A DNA stretch of 64,000 bases from Gammaproteobacteria bacterium (GTDB lineage Bacteria > Pseudomonadota > Gammaproteobacteria > Pseudomonadales > UBA5518), in the NCBI GenBank assembly GCA_016718385.1, contig JADKDK010000004.1, positions 496,001-560,000 of the forward strand, read 5' to 3'. Position 1 is the first letter of the stretch, and each line of letters begins with the position of its first letter. This document shows, piece by piece, positions 49,308 through 57,936 of the stretch. The notes beneath the pieces were generated by a model. That model had not been told where the DNA came from, ran no database searches, and was given only the letters and a program-made list of their open reading frames with translations. The position numbers and the translations under genes are program-made.

Positions 49308-49321
49308 TTGACGTGGCGCAA
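49308..49321. promoter_or_regulatory. FNR/ANR-like box upstream of the molybdoenzyme operon
   Basis: TTGAC-GTGG-CGCAA matches 8 of 10 defined positions of TTGAT-N4-ATCAA and sits about 90 bp before the alpha start. Oxygen-responsive control would suit this enzyme class. The site is degenerate, so confidence is low. Confidence 0.35.
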
Positions 49322-49412
49322 GTGCTCGCCATGATTCCCTTACGGTTCTGTAAGGCATGGGCGGCGTCGCGCGCTGTCGCCGCCGCTACTGTGTAGCCAG
49401 CATGAGGTCAGT

Positions 49413-50327
49413 TCAAAATCCGTAGCCGATCCCGCATGACTCCTCCGAAACCGCCCACAACCGCTCCCGCTTCGCCTGGTCCAGCGCCTCGGCAAACGGC
49501 TCGACCACCGCAGGCGCGCCCTTGCGCTGCTTGCGGCCATCTGGCCCGATGGCTTCACCCCCGCGGATGTCCTCGCCGAGCGCGCCGTAGAGCGTCGGCA
49601 GCGCGCCGTCGGCTCCGGATTGCAGCAACCACGGCCCCACGGCCCACAATGCCGCACGGATCGGGACGGACAGATGGCGCGAGAGATCGGAACGCGAGAA
49701 GCCCGGGTGCGCGGCGACCGATTTCGCCTCGTGCCCTGCCGCGCGAAGGCGCTTGTCCAGTTCGAGGCCGAACATGAGGCAGGCCAGTTTGCTCTGCGCG
49801 TAGGCCTGGGTGGGGTCGTACTTCCGGGCAAAGTGCAGATCGTCGAAGCGGATGCGGCCCCAGCCGGCCGCGAGGCTGTACAGGCTGAGCACCCGCGCGC
49901 CTGGCGTGCGCGTCATCAGCGGTAGCAGCAGGCCGGTCAGCAGGAAGTGACCGAGGTAATTGACCCCGAGCTGGCCCTCGAAGCCCTGCGCCGTCTGGAA
50001 GTACGGAGTGATCATGATGCCGGCGTTGTTGATCAGCAGGTCCAGCCGCGCATGATCGCGCGTGAACGCATCGGCGAAGCGCCGCACGGAATCGAGGTCG
50101 CCGGTATCGATCAGCCGCACGTCGATCTGCGCGGATGGATGGCTCAGGAGCATGCGCCGGCGCGCGGTCTCGGCCTTGTCGTGATCGCGGCAGGCGAGGG
50201 TCACGCGCGCGCCCTTGCCGGCCAGTGCGAGCGCGGTCTCGTAACCGAGCCCGGTATTGGCGCCGGTCACGATGGCCACGCGGCCGTGTTGATTACCTGT
50301 GGTTTCCAGCGACCAGGCGCGGTGCAT
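49413..50327 (-). CDS. short-chain dehydrogenase/reductase (retinol-dehydrogenase-like)
   Basis: 304-residue Rossmann oxidoreductase. The cofactor motif is TGANTGLGYE, NNAG appears in LLINNAGIM, the active-site Ser lies in VLSLYSLAAG and the catalytic pair in YAQSK. A longer C-terminus than classical SDRs fits the WW-oxidoreductase/retinol-dehydrogenase group. It lies 190 bp upstream of the molybdoenzyme alpha gene on the same strand and could oxidise an alcohol made in the same pathway, but it probably has its own transcript. Substrate unknown. Confidence 0.88.
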   Translation of the reverse strand: MHRAWSLETTGNQHGRVAIVTGANTGLGYETALALAGKGARVTLACRDHDKAETARRRMLLSHPSAQIDVRLIDTGDLDSVRRFADAFTRDHARLDLLINNAGIMITPYFQTAQGFEGQLGVNYLGHFLLTGLLLPLMTRTPGARVLSLYSLAAGWGRIRFDDLHFARKYDPTQAYAQSKLACLMFGLELDKRLRAAGHEAKSVAAHPGFSRSDLSRHLSVPIRAALWAVGPWLLQSGADGALPTLYGALGEDIRGGEAIGPDGRKQRKGAPAVVEPFAEALDQAKRERLWAVSEESCGIGYGF

Positions 50328-50459
50328 TTCATTTCCTCTGCGGACTGTGCGCCGCGATCATGACATGAATACCGAGCTGCGCCGCGAGTCAGCACGCTGG
50401 CCACGCTCTAGGTCATGCCAGCTCCTGATCCTGCGTCGGACGCAGCTGCTGCAGGCAGA

Positions 50460-53438
50460 TCAATCGTGCTGTGCCGGCTCTGCGGCGAAATACCGCTTCT
50501 CCAGTGCCCCCTCCCACGCCTGCTCGAAGATCAGATCGCAGACGATGCGTTCTTCGGCTACGTCTTCGAGGATCAGCTCGCCGCTCCTCTGGCCGCGCTC
50601 GTCGCGGAACGCCGCCGTGAGGCGTTCGAACAGCGCGCGCTTGTAGTCGGTATCCGTGGAGCCGGCCAGATGCAGGCCCTTGGTCTCCATCAGCACGATG
50701 CGCCGCGCCTCACCTTCGCCCTGCAGCCCGAACACGAAGTCCGGATACACGCGGTGGCGCCGCCAGCCCTGCAGGCCGAGCTGGGATTTCGCGACGTTGC
50801 GGTGCCACCAGTGCAGCGCCGCGCGCTGGTCGAGGTAGCCCGCGAAGCGGACCTCGAACTCGTTCATGTCCGCGGTGCGCAGCGCGGGCTCGAGCAGGCT
50901 CCTGCCGATCAGTTGCCCGTCCTCGCGCAACAGTGCCTGCGCCGCGCCGCCTGATTCGAGCGTGAGCTCCTGCGGCATTTCGTAATCCGTGCTGTCGGCG
51001 CGCAGGCGGAACTCGATGCGTCCCTGCGCCACGAAGTCCTCGAAGACGGACTGCGCCAGCCGGTCGCGTTCGCGCTCGATGTCGATGCGCAGCCGCTCCG
51101 TGAGCGAGGCGCTGGAAGCAGCGAGCGCCGCTTCCGCGAAACCCTCGCCCGTCAGTCGCGAGGCCACCGCGTCCACCCATGACCACGTGAGCCAGGCATT
51201 CGGTGCCACGTCGAGCAGGGCACGCGCCACGCGGGCCCGATCGAGTCGTGTCGCGCCTGAATCGGGAGTCTGGGGCGCCAGCACGCCGGTCTCGCCGAGA
51301 ATGCGCAGGTCGATCGTGAGGTACGAGCCGGCCGGTGCGTCCGGGTCCGGCGCCCAGTCCTGCGCCAGCACGGCGGGATCGAGCTGTTCCCACGGCAGAT
51401 GCGCGAGCACGTCGCTGTCGTAGACCAGCTCGCGTCGCGTGCAGTCCTCATCGGCCCAGGTCACGCGCGGCACGAAGAGGCGCAGCCCGGCGAAGGGTGC
51501 ACGGCGTTTCAGCGCGATCGCGCGCGGCGCGGCGCGATCCGCCTCGTCGCTGCGCACCTGCAGTGCCAGATCGCCCATGCCCTCGGATTCCAGCGAGCGC
51601 TTGATGCCGGCGACCACTGTGGCGGTCGCTGCGTCGTGGCAGAGCACATAGCAGGCATCCAGCGGGGGACGACCGGTCTTCAGCACGTGCGGCTGACGCA
51701 GGATGCGGCCCACGAGCTGGGTCATCGCGGCCGGGTTGCGGCCTGCCGCCAGCGCGCAGAGCACGTAGGCAAAGGGGCAGTCCCAGCCTTCCTGCAGGGC
51801 CTGTTTGGTGATGATCGCGCGGATCTCGCAGCCCGGCGCGAGCAGATCGATGTTCTCCGGCTGTTTCAGCTCGTCGGTCTCGGCGGTCTTGATCGCGATC
51901 TGCCGTTCGTGGAAGCCGAGCTGCAGCAGGAAGGCCTTCGCGTCGTCGGCGTGGATGAAGCCGGCATCGCGCATGTCGCGCCCCGTGCGCTCCACCTGCA
52001 CCAGCAGGATGGGGCGGATGTAGCGCGCGCATTCGGCGTGCAGGGCGTCGGCCTCGCGCTGCAGCGCATCGAGCTGCTGCACCGCGGCGCTCAGGCAGCT
52101 CTGCCAGTCGTTCCAGCGCTTGATATCGACCTGGATCGGCAGCTTGATCATCTCGGCCTCGTCGAGCGCGGTGCCGCGCACGTCGACCAGGATGTTCGAG
52201 CCGCTGGCGCGCGCCGAGGCGACGCGCGGCGTGGCCGAGAGCTCGAGCATCAGGCTTGGGTTGAAGCCGTCGAGCGTCTTCAGTGCGGTGTCGCTGTAGG
52301 CATGGTGGCCCTCGTCGATCACGACCATCGGCCGGATCAGGCGCATCGCATTGCCCAGCGAGCTCTTCACGATGCTGCCCTTCTGCGCGCGCGCCTGTTC
52401 CGCGCTCATGCCCCACGGCGCGTACGCATCGAGATTCGGTACCTGTCGCAGCAGCTCCCAGTGCGCGTCGATGTCGTCTTCGCGCGGCAGGAAGCCGAGC
52501 ACGCTGCCGCGGTCACGGAAGAAACGCAGCGTCTCCTTGCTCTTGCGCGCGGCCGATTGCAGCATCAGCAGCATCACGCACAGATGCGAGTCCGTGTCGA
52601 GGCGCGTCAACGGCGCGTTCTTGTCGAGGATCTTCACGCGCCCGGCGCCGGCGACGTTCAGGATCTGGCGGTAAGGGTGATCGCGGTCGCTCAACGCCTT
52701 CCAGGTCTGGCGGTAGATCGCCTCGTTCGGCACCACCCACAGCACCAGCCCCGTGCTGCGGCGCAGCCACGACGAGAACACGCGCGCCACGCCGGCGGCG
52801 GCCAGCAGCGTCTTGCCGCCGCCGGTCGGGAGCTTCAGGCAGAGGTTCGGGATCGGGCGGCCCGCGCCGTCGAAGCGGCTGGAATAGGGCTGCTCGGCAA
52901 AGGCGGGCGGCAGTCTGCCGGTCTTGCGCAGCGCGTCCCAGGTCTTGCGGGGGTAGTCGGCGAGATCGTCCGGCACGTCGAGCTCGGCTATGCGCAGCGC
53001 CTCGGCCGCCCGCTCGGCCTGATCGCGGTGCTTCGCGAGCTCGCTCAGATAATCGCCCAGCGTTTGCAGTACCTCGGACTGGAACTCCTTCAGCGATACC
53101 GTGCCGATGGCCGCGGTATCGGCGGCGTAGCGGCGGGGGGACCAGAACAGCTTGCGGTCGCGCGCGATGCGCTCGCGCAGATCATGGTTGCCGGTGCGTT
53201 GCCATTGCAACACATCGATGTCATAGATCAGTCCGGCATCCTGAATGGCCGCCCAGAGCTGCGAAAATGCGCTCTCATCGAGGTCGGGCGCATCGACGGC
53301 GAGATCGATGTCGGAGGCTTCCCGATGATCGCCCCGTGCACGTGATCCATAGATCCAGACGCGCTCGATAGCCGGCGTACTATCGAAAATTCGCCGCAGG
53401 CATGCAGCGATGGCGGGCGCGATGCCGAAATTATCCAC
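50460..53438 (-). CDS. MNT nucleotidyltransferase fused to type III restriction Res helicase-nuclease
   Basis: 992 residues in one frame. Residues 1-95 form a minimal nucleotidyltransferase: GS(31-32)-X10-D43-I-D45, exactly the GSX10DXD motif of MntA antitoxins, with the third carboxylate at D75 (YDIDVLQ). From about residue 113 comes a superfamily 2 translocase: Walker A PTGGGKT (204-210), DEGH box (375-378), SATP (401-404), QEGWDCP (549-555) and QLVGRILR (574-581). The C-terminus has a PD-(D/E)XK nuclease: PD (899-900), then E918 and K920 in METKG. The start is GTG, overlapping the hepT stop by 8 bp, which suggests coupled translation. Res cuts DNA when partnered with Mod. Fusion to the antitoxin half of a HEPN-MNT pair, with the HEPN gene next door, is the unusual feature. 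Confidence 0.9.
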   Translation of the reverse strand: MDNFGIAPAIAACLRRIFDSTPAIERVWIYGSRARGDHREASDIDLAVDAPDLDESAFSQLWAAIQDAGLIYDIDVLQWQRTGNHDLRERIARDRKLFWSPRRYAADTAAIGTVSLKEFQSEVLQTLGDYLSELAKHRDQAERAAEALRIAELDVPDDLADYPRKTWDALRKTGRLPPAFAEQPYSSRFDGAGRPIPNLCLKLPTGGGKTLLAAAGVARVFSSWLRRSTGLVLWVVPNEAIYRQTWKALSDRDHPYRQILNVAGAGRVKILDKNAPLTRLDTDSHLCVMLLMLQSAARKSKETLRFFRDRGSVLGFLPREDDIDAHWELLRQVPNLDAYAPWGMSAEQARAQKGSIVKSSLGNAMRLIRPMVVIDEGHHAYSDTALKTLDGFNPSLMLELSATPRVASARASGSNILVDVRGTALDEAEMIKLPIQVDIKRWNDWQSCLSAAVQQLDALQREADALHAECARYIRPILLVQVERTGRDMRDAGFIHADDAKAFLLQLGFHERQIAIKTAETDELKQPENIDLLAPGCEIRAIITKQALQEGWDCPFAYVLCALAAGRNPAAMTQLVGRILRQPHVLKTGRPPLDACYVLCHDAATATVVAGIKRSLESEGMGDLALQVRSDEADRAAPRAIALKRRAPFAGLRLFVPRVTWADEDCTRRELVYDSDVLAHLPWEQLDPAVLAQDWAPDPDAPAGSYLTIDLRILGETGVLAPQTPDSGATRLDRARVARALLDVAPNAWLTWSWVDAVASRLTGEGFAEAALAASSASLTERLRIDIERERDRLAQSVFEDFVAQGRIEFRLRADSTDYEMPQELTLESGGAAQALLREDGQLIGRSLLEPALRTADMNEFEVRFAGYLDQRAALHWWHRNVAKSQLGLQGWRRHRVYPDFVFGLQGEGEARRIVLMETKGLHLAGSTDTDYKRALFERLTAAFRDERGQRSGELILEDVAEERIVCDLIFEQAWEGALEKRYFAAEPAQHD

Positions 53439-53847
53439 CGCCGGTACCTTCGGCCTGCAGCGCGACGAGCAGACGCTTCAATTCAGGAATCGCTTTCGCA
53501 CGCACGAAAGCGGCCAGTGCGATGGCCTTGCGCTCGTCGTAGGCGTGGACCACATCGTTGCGGGCTTCACGCATGTCCTTCCACAGTGCGGGATCGCGGA
53601 TCATGCCCACCTTGAACGCCGTCGCGAGCGTAGCAAAGGCGAGGCGCGGCGTTTCCGTGTCACCTCGGTCCGCGAGCACGAGACGCATCGATTGCCAAGC
53701 CATCTCGAAACTGAATACATAGTTCAGGAGCAGGGAATCTCGTGATTTCCGGTCGCCCCTGTCATCCTCGTCCGCCTGCTGGAGCGCGACGAATGCGTCT
53801 GCGAACTTGCGCAACTCGAGTTTCGTCCGATCGCTGAACGCGTCCAT
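53431..53847 (-). CDS. hepT: HEPN toxin-like protein (HepT/HI0074 family)
   Basis: 138-residue helical protein. LLLNYVFSFEMAWQSMRLVLADRG and ATAFKVGMIRDPALWKDMREARNDVVHAYDERKA match the HI0074-type nucleotidyltransferase partner family. R96-NDVV-H101-A-Y103 is an intact RX4HXY motif: in HepT toxins R and H form the RNase site and the Tyr is the residue adenylylated by the MntA antitoxin. Its ATG is one base after the mod TGA (RBS GGGAGG inside mod), and its stop overlaps the MNT-Res start by 8 bp. A toxin held in check by the fused MNT domain is inferred. A non-toxic HEPN scaffold role is the alternative. Confidence 0.88.
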   Translation of the reverse strand: MDAFSDRTKLELRKFADAFVALQQADEDDRGDRKSRDSLLLNYVFSFEMAWQSMRLVLADRGDTETPRLAFATLATAFKVGMIRDPALWKDMREARNDVVHAYDERKAIALAAFVRAKAIPELKRLLVALQAEGTGGG

Positions 53848-53848
53848 A

Positions 53849-55714
53849 TCAACCCTCCCGATACAGCGCGAACGGCAGCGGCGCGTAGTCGATGCCGTGA
53901 TCGGCGAGCTGGCGGTTGCTCAGGTACTTGGCCGGCGCGAACACCAGGTGGCGCTTGTGCTGCTGGCGCTTCGCGTCGAAGTCACGGCCCCAGTCGCGCA
54001 AGCGCTGCGCGCGCGGCAACGTCAGCGCGGCCTCGGGGCTCTTCAGGAAGTGGAGCTCCGGGCGGTAGATCAGCCACACGTGCCGGTCGGCGGCCTCGCC
54101 CAGATACCACTCGGGCGCCGCGCTCGGCAGCGGCGCCAGCGTGCCGCCGGTGGCGGTGTGGAAGAGCCAGGCGCCGAGCGCCTCGAACGCCGGCAGGTTC
54201 TGGCCCGAGAGGAGCTGTTCGAGCTCCAGCGGCTCGCCCAGTGTGCAGTACGTGAACTCGCCACCCAGACCCTCGGTCATCTGCGAGACGCGCTTGACGC
54301 CTTCCACGCGCAGCACGCCGTCCTCGATCTTCGTCTCGATGCGCTCGAAGCGGCGCACGGGCGGCGCGGCGGCCTGGTCCATCAGATCGCCGCCCGTCTC
54401 GGAGTGCCCCTCACGCGCCTTGATCGCCTCGACCTTCTGCAGCCACTCGGCAGCCTTGCGGAACTGCGTCAGCGTGATCTTCTCTTCGAGCAGCGTTTCG
54501 CGCTGCGTGCCGACCCAGGCGTACCCCTTGATCGCGCGACGCACGCGCTCGGCGGTGAGGCGGTCGGCGTAGTCCTCGCATTCGACCAGGATGAATCGGC
54601 GCGAACCGCCGTCCTTCGCATTGGCCTTCAGTACGGCGTGCGCGGTGGTGCCGGATCCGGCGAAGGAGTCGAGGATCAGCGCATTCTCGTCGGCGCCGAT
54701 ATCGAGCACGCGTTCGATCAGCGCCACGGGCTTGGGTGTGATGGTGCTCTCTTCGTTCTGCAGCACGCCCATTTCCAGCAGGGTCTTCTTGGCGTCCTGC
54801 GTATGGCCTACGTCTTCGTAGAACCAGAGTGTCTGTGGGACGCGGCCTTGTTTTACTTCGGACAAGTACCGCTTTATCCGCGGCTGATTGTTGCCGCCTT
54901 CGCCCCACCAGATCCTGCCATCGGCATCCATTTGCAGAAACTTGTCTTTGCGTACGCGCCAAAAAGTACCCGGTGGCGGGCCGGAAATGACTCGACCGCT
55001 CGGCGCGGTGATCGGGTAGGTGCCCTCGCCGTAGAAGTTGCGTGCCGAGAGGTCGCCTGAAGTCCAGGGTCCTCGTGGATCATTGTCGGGATTGCTGTAG
55101 CGAGCCTCCATATCGGCGGTGCGCTCGAGAAGGCGTGGCCGCCAAAACTCGCGATCTTTTGCTACGACCAGCAGGTAATCGTGGTCTTCGCTGAAATACT
55201 GCGTCGTGTTCTTGGGCAAAAAATTTTTCTGCCAGATGACGCTCGCGATAAACGCCTCCTCGCCGAATATCTCGTCGATCATCAGCCGTGCCCGATGCAC
55301 CTCGTTGTCATCGAGCGTCATCCACAGCGATCCGCGTTCGGAAAGAAGCTCGCGCAGCAGCACCAGCCGCGGCCACATCAGGCAGAGCCATTTGTCGTGG
55401 CGCAGCAGGTCCTCGCCGTCCACCGGATTGCTGGACAGCCATTCGCGCATGATCGGGCTGTTGACGTTGTCGTTGTAGCACCAGCCCTCGTTGCCGGTGT
55501 TGTAGGGCGGGTCGATGAACACCAGATCCACGGCGCCGGCGTAGCGCGGCAGCAGGCTCTTCAGCGCGTGCAGGTTGTCGCCCTGCACGATCAGGTTGCC
55601 GCCGAGATCGGCCGGCCCGATGCCCTTGTCGGTCTGTGGCAGCAACGGGCGGTAGGGCACCGTCAGGTGGTGGTTGTAGACGTACTCTTTGCCTTTGAAG
55701 ACGATTTCGGGCAT
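53849..55714 (-). CDS. type III restriction-modification DNA methyltransferase (Mod)
   Basis: 621 residues from MPEIVFKGKEYVYN (ATG at 55714). It is a beta-class amino-methyltransferase, with catalytic motif IV DPPYNTG (68-74) before the SAM-binding motif I FAGSGTTAHA (351-360). The target-recognition region lies between, residues about 150-330, and the C-terminal part (AAPEWYLGEAADRHVWLIYRP) is usual for Mod subunits of this branch. It should methylate adenine at N6 on one strand of an asymmetric site and give specificity to Res. It is the first gene of the mod-hepT-MNT::res operon and divergent from the SWIM gene with 200 bp between. The recognition sequence cannot be predicted. Confidence 0.92.
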   Translation of the reverse strand: MPEIVFKGKEYVYNHHLTVPYRPLLPQTDKGIGPADLGGNLIVQGDNLHALKSLLPRYAGAVDLVFIDPPYNTGNEGWCYNDNVNSPIMREWLSSNPVDGEDLLRHDKWLCLMWPRLVLLRELLSERGSLWMTLDDNEVHRARLMIDEIFGEEAFIASVIWQKNFLPKNTTQYFSEDHDYLLVVAKDREFWRPRLLERTADMEARYSNPDNDPRGPWTSGDLSARNFYGEGTYPITAPSGRVISGPPPGTFWRVRKDKFLQMDADGRIWWGEGGNNQPRIKRYLSEVKQGRVPQTLWFYEDVGHTQDAKKTLLEMGVLQNEESTITPKPVALIERVLDIGADENALILDSFAGSGTTAHAVLKANAKDGGSRRFILVECEDYADRLTAERVRRAIKGYAWVGTQRETLLEEKITLTQFRKAAEWLQKVEAIKAREGHSETGGDLMDQAAAPPVRRFERIETKIEDGVLRVEGVKRVSQMTEGLGGEFTYCTLGEPLELEQLLSGQNLPAFEALGAWLFHTATGGTLAPLPSAAPEWYLGEAADRHVWLIYRPELHFLKSPEAALTLPRAQRLRDWGRDFDAKRQQHKRHLVFAPAKYLSNRQLADHGIDYAPLPFALYREG

Positions 55715-55914
55715 GGGCGATCCGCTTCGACGGAGCGACGCCGGCCGCGCCACCCTCACGCGGGCAAGAATACTGTCCGCCTCCGCGCTAAGCTAGGCCG
55801 GCTCGCGTGCCGCCGGGACCGTGCGACGGTCGGACGTTGCGCATCCGCAGCGAACGTCCGGAATACCACGCCGGACTGCCGGGAAAACGAAACACCGGAA
55901 CACAGGAGACCGGC

Positions 55915-57894
55915 ATGGACGCTATGGAAGCGGTACTGCGCGAACTCACGCTGGCGGATCTGCGCGACTGGGCCGGCGGCAATATCCTCGCTCGTGCGCA
56001 GACTTACGTGCGCTGTGTGAACGAACTTTCGTGCACGCCGGACGGGCGGCTCGCCGCATGGGTCCAGGGCTCGGGCCGTTATGTGACGACCGTCCGCCTG
56101 CCGGAACGAGGGGAGTACGAGCACGCCTGCACCTGCCCCTACGAGTTCGGCGGTCCCTGCAAGCACGCCGTGGCCGTGGTGCTGGCGGCCGGCGGTGCGC
56201 TCGCCGCCGGCAAGGCGATTGCACCGCTCGATCCCGACAGTGAACTGGCGGAATCGCTGTGCGAGTATTTCGAAGACCTCGACGACGAGGATCTCCGGTC
56301 GGCCGATGGCGATGGCGACGATGATGATGGCGAATCCGGAGAAGTCGCCGACGACATGAGCGGGGCGGGCCGTCGCCAGGGCGGCCCTGCGCCTGGACGC
56401 AAGGGATCGCGAGGCATCGAGGCGGTGCTCCGCGGGCTCGGCGCCGACGAGATGCGCGATCTGCTGGGCCAGCTGGCGGCGCGGTACCCCGAGGTTCGAC
56501 GCGACATCCTCGAAGCCGACCAGCTCGCGCGCGGACAGGCCGGGAAGCTGGAACGCTCGCTGCGTGAGGAAATCCGCGCACTCGCCGCCGAACCTGCCTG
56601 GCGTAACGTGTGGAAGGGCACTGCCGAGCAGCCGGATTACTCGCATCTCGAAGCGCAGTTGCGCGCGCTGCTGCAGGGCGGGCATCCGGACGCGGTGCTG
56701 CGGCTCGGCGCGGAGCTGTGGGACCTGGGCCGCGGGCAGGTCGAGCAGTCCGACGACGGCGGCGAGACGGCGATGCGTATCGCCGCCTGTCTGGCGGTGG
56801 TGCTGGAGGCCGTGCCGCGTTCCTCGCTGGCACCGGCCGCCCAACTGCTCTGGATCATCGAGCGGGCGCTCGCGGACGAATTCGATCTGCTCCCCGATAC
56901 GGGCGGGATCCTCGGCCGGCGTGCCTACACGAAGGCGCATTGGCGCGAGGTGGCGCAGCGGCTCACGGAACGTTTGCGGCCGGGCGCGGAGGCGCCGGAG
57001 GCGGACTCGTCGGCGAGCTATCGGCGCGTGCGCTTGCTCCATGCCGTGCTGGATGCCTGCGCGCGGGCGGGCTGGCAGGAGCGGATCGTTCCGCTGCTGG
57101 AGGCCGAGGCCGATACCTGCCGCTGTCAGCCGCGGCTGGTCGATGAACTGCTGGCGGCGGGCGAGGAGGCGCGCGCCCGCGACTGGTGCATCCGCGGCTA
57201 CGCATCCACCATCGAGAAGTGGCCCGGCATCGCGCAGCAGCTGCAGCAGCGCCTGCGCGAGCTGGCGCGCCGGCACCGGCGCCACGATCTGGTCGCGGCC
57301 TACGCGGCTCAGGACTTCTGCGATCGGCCGTCGATCGAGGGCTTTGCGGATCTGCGCAAGGCTGCCGAGCGCGCGAGGTGCTGGCCGGCGGTTCGCGCGG
57401 CGGTGCTCGACTTTCTGGAGAGCGGCAAGGAGCCCGGGGCGAACCCGGATTGGCCCCTGCCGGCGCCCGAAGTCCGGCGGCCCGCCAGCAGCGTCCGCCA
57501 TGCCCACCGTCCGGTGCCCGATCACGAGCTGCTGACTCGTATCGCGATCGCCGAGAAGCGTCTGGAGGATGTCGTGTCACTGCACCAGCGCATGTCTCGC
57601 ACGCGGGGATGGCGCGGCGGTATCGACGTCGAGGTAGCCACGGCGCTCGCGGCCACGCATCCGGATATCGCGCTCGCCATCCGGCGGCGCCTGGCAGAGG
57701 AGCTGATCGCGCAGGTCAAGCCGAGCGCCTACGAAGGCGCCGCCGGCCATCTACGGGCAATGCGCGACATCTACGTGCGCGAGAAACGGCTCATGGAATG
57801 GGAGCAGCTCATGACGCGGCTGCGCACGGAGCACCGGGCCAAGCGGCGGCTGCTGCAAGTGCTCGATACGCTGAGTGCGAAACGCATCGTGTGA
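55915..57894 (+). CDS. SWIM zinc-finger protein
   Basis: 659 residues, start chosen at ATG 55915 with CAGGAGA upstream. The N-terminus holds a SWIM domain, C72-x-C74-x7-C82-x-H84 (CTCPYEFGGPCKH). An acidic low-complexity linker follows (EDLDDEDLRSADGDGDDDDG), and then a long alpha-helical solenoid-like C-terminal region rich in Ala, Arg and Leu (LADEFDLLPDTGG, RQLRELARRH type repeats). Bacterial SWIM proteins often sit beside SNF2 helicases; none is here. The function is unknown, possibly nucleic-acid binding. It is divergent from the restriction operon, so a shared defence role is possible but unproven. Confidence 0.8.
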   Translation: MDAMEAVLRELTLADLRDWAGGNILARAQTYVRCVNELSCTPDGRLAAWVQGSGRYVTTVRLPERGEYEHACTCPYEFGGPCKHAVAVVLAAGGALAAGKAIAPLDPDSELAESLCEYFEDLDDEDLRSADGDGDDDDGESGEVADDMSGAGRRQGGPAPGRKGSRGIEAVLRGLGADEMRDLLGQLAARYPEVRRDILEADQLARGQAGKLERSLREEIRALAAEPAWRNVWKGTAEQPDYSHLEAQLRALLQGGHPDAVLRLGAELWDLGRGQVEQSDDGGETAMRIAACLAVVLEAVPRSSLAPAAQLLWIIERALADEFDLLPDTGGILGRRAYTKAHWREVAQRLTERLRPGAEAPEADSSASYRRVRLLHAVLDACARAGWQERIVPLLEAEADTCRCQPRLVDELLAAGEEARARDWCIRGYASTIEKWPGIAQQLQQRLRELARRHRRHDLVAAYAAQDFCDRPSIEGFADLRKAAERARCWPAVRAAVLDFLESGKEPGANPDWPLPAPEVRRPASSVRHAHRPVPDHELLTRIAIAEKRLEDVVSLHQRMSRTRGWRGGIDVEVATALAATHPDIALAIRRRLAEELIAQVKPSAYEGAAGHLRAMRDIYVREKRLMEWEQLMTRLRTEHRAKRRLLQVLDTLSAKRIV

Positions 57895-57936
57895 TGACGG
57901 TCAGTGGCTGGCAGGCCATTGCGCTATCATGCGCCG

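Noticed and set aside
49338..49354. Inverted repeat CTTAC...GTAAG between SDR and molybdoenzyme genes as a terminator
   Set aside because: Only a 5-bp stem without a U-tract; too weak to call.
46358..49396. Long plus-strand frames opposite the molybdoenzyme alpha gene
   Set aside because: The minus strand has the Tat signal, FS0 ligands and molybdopterin domains; the opposite frames have no motifs.
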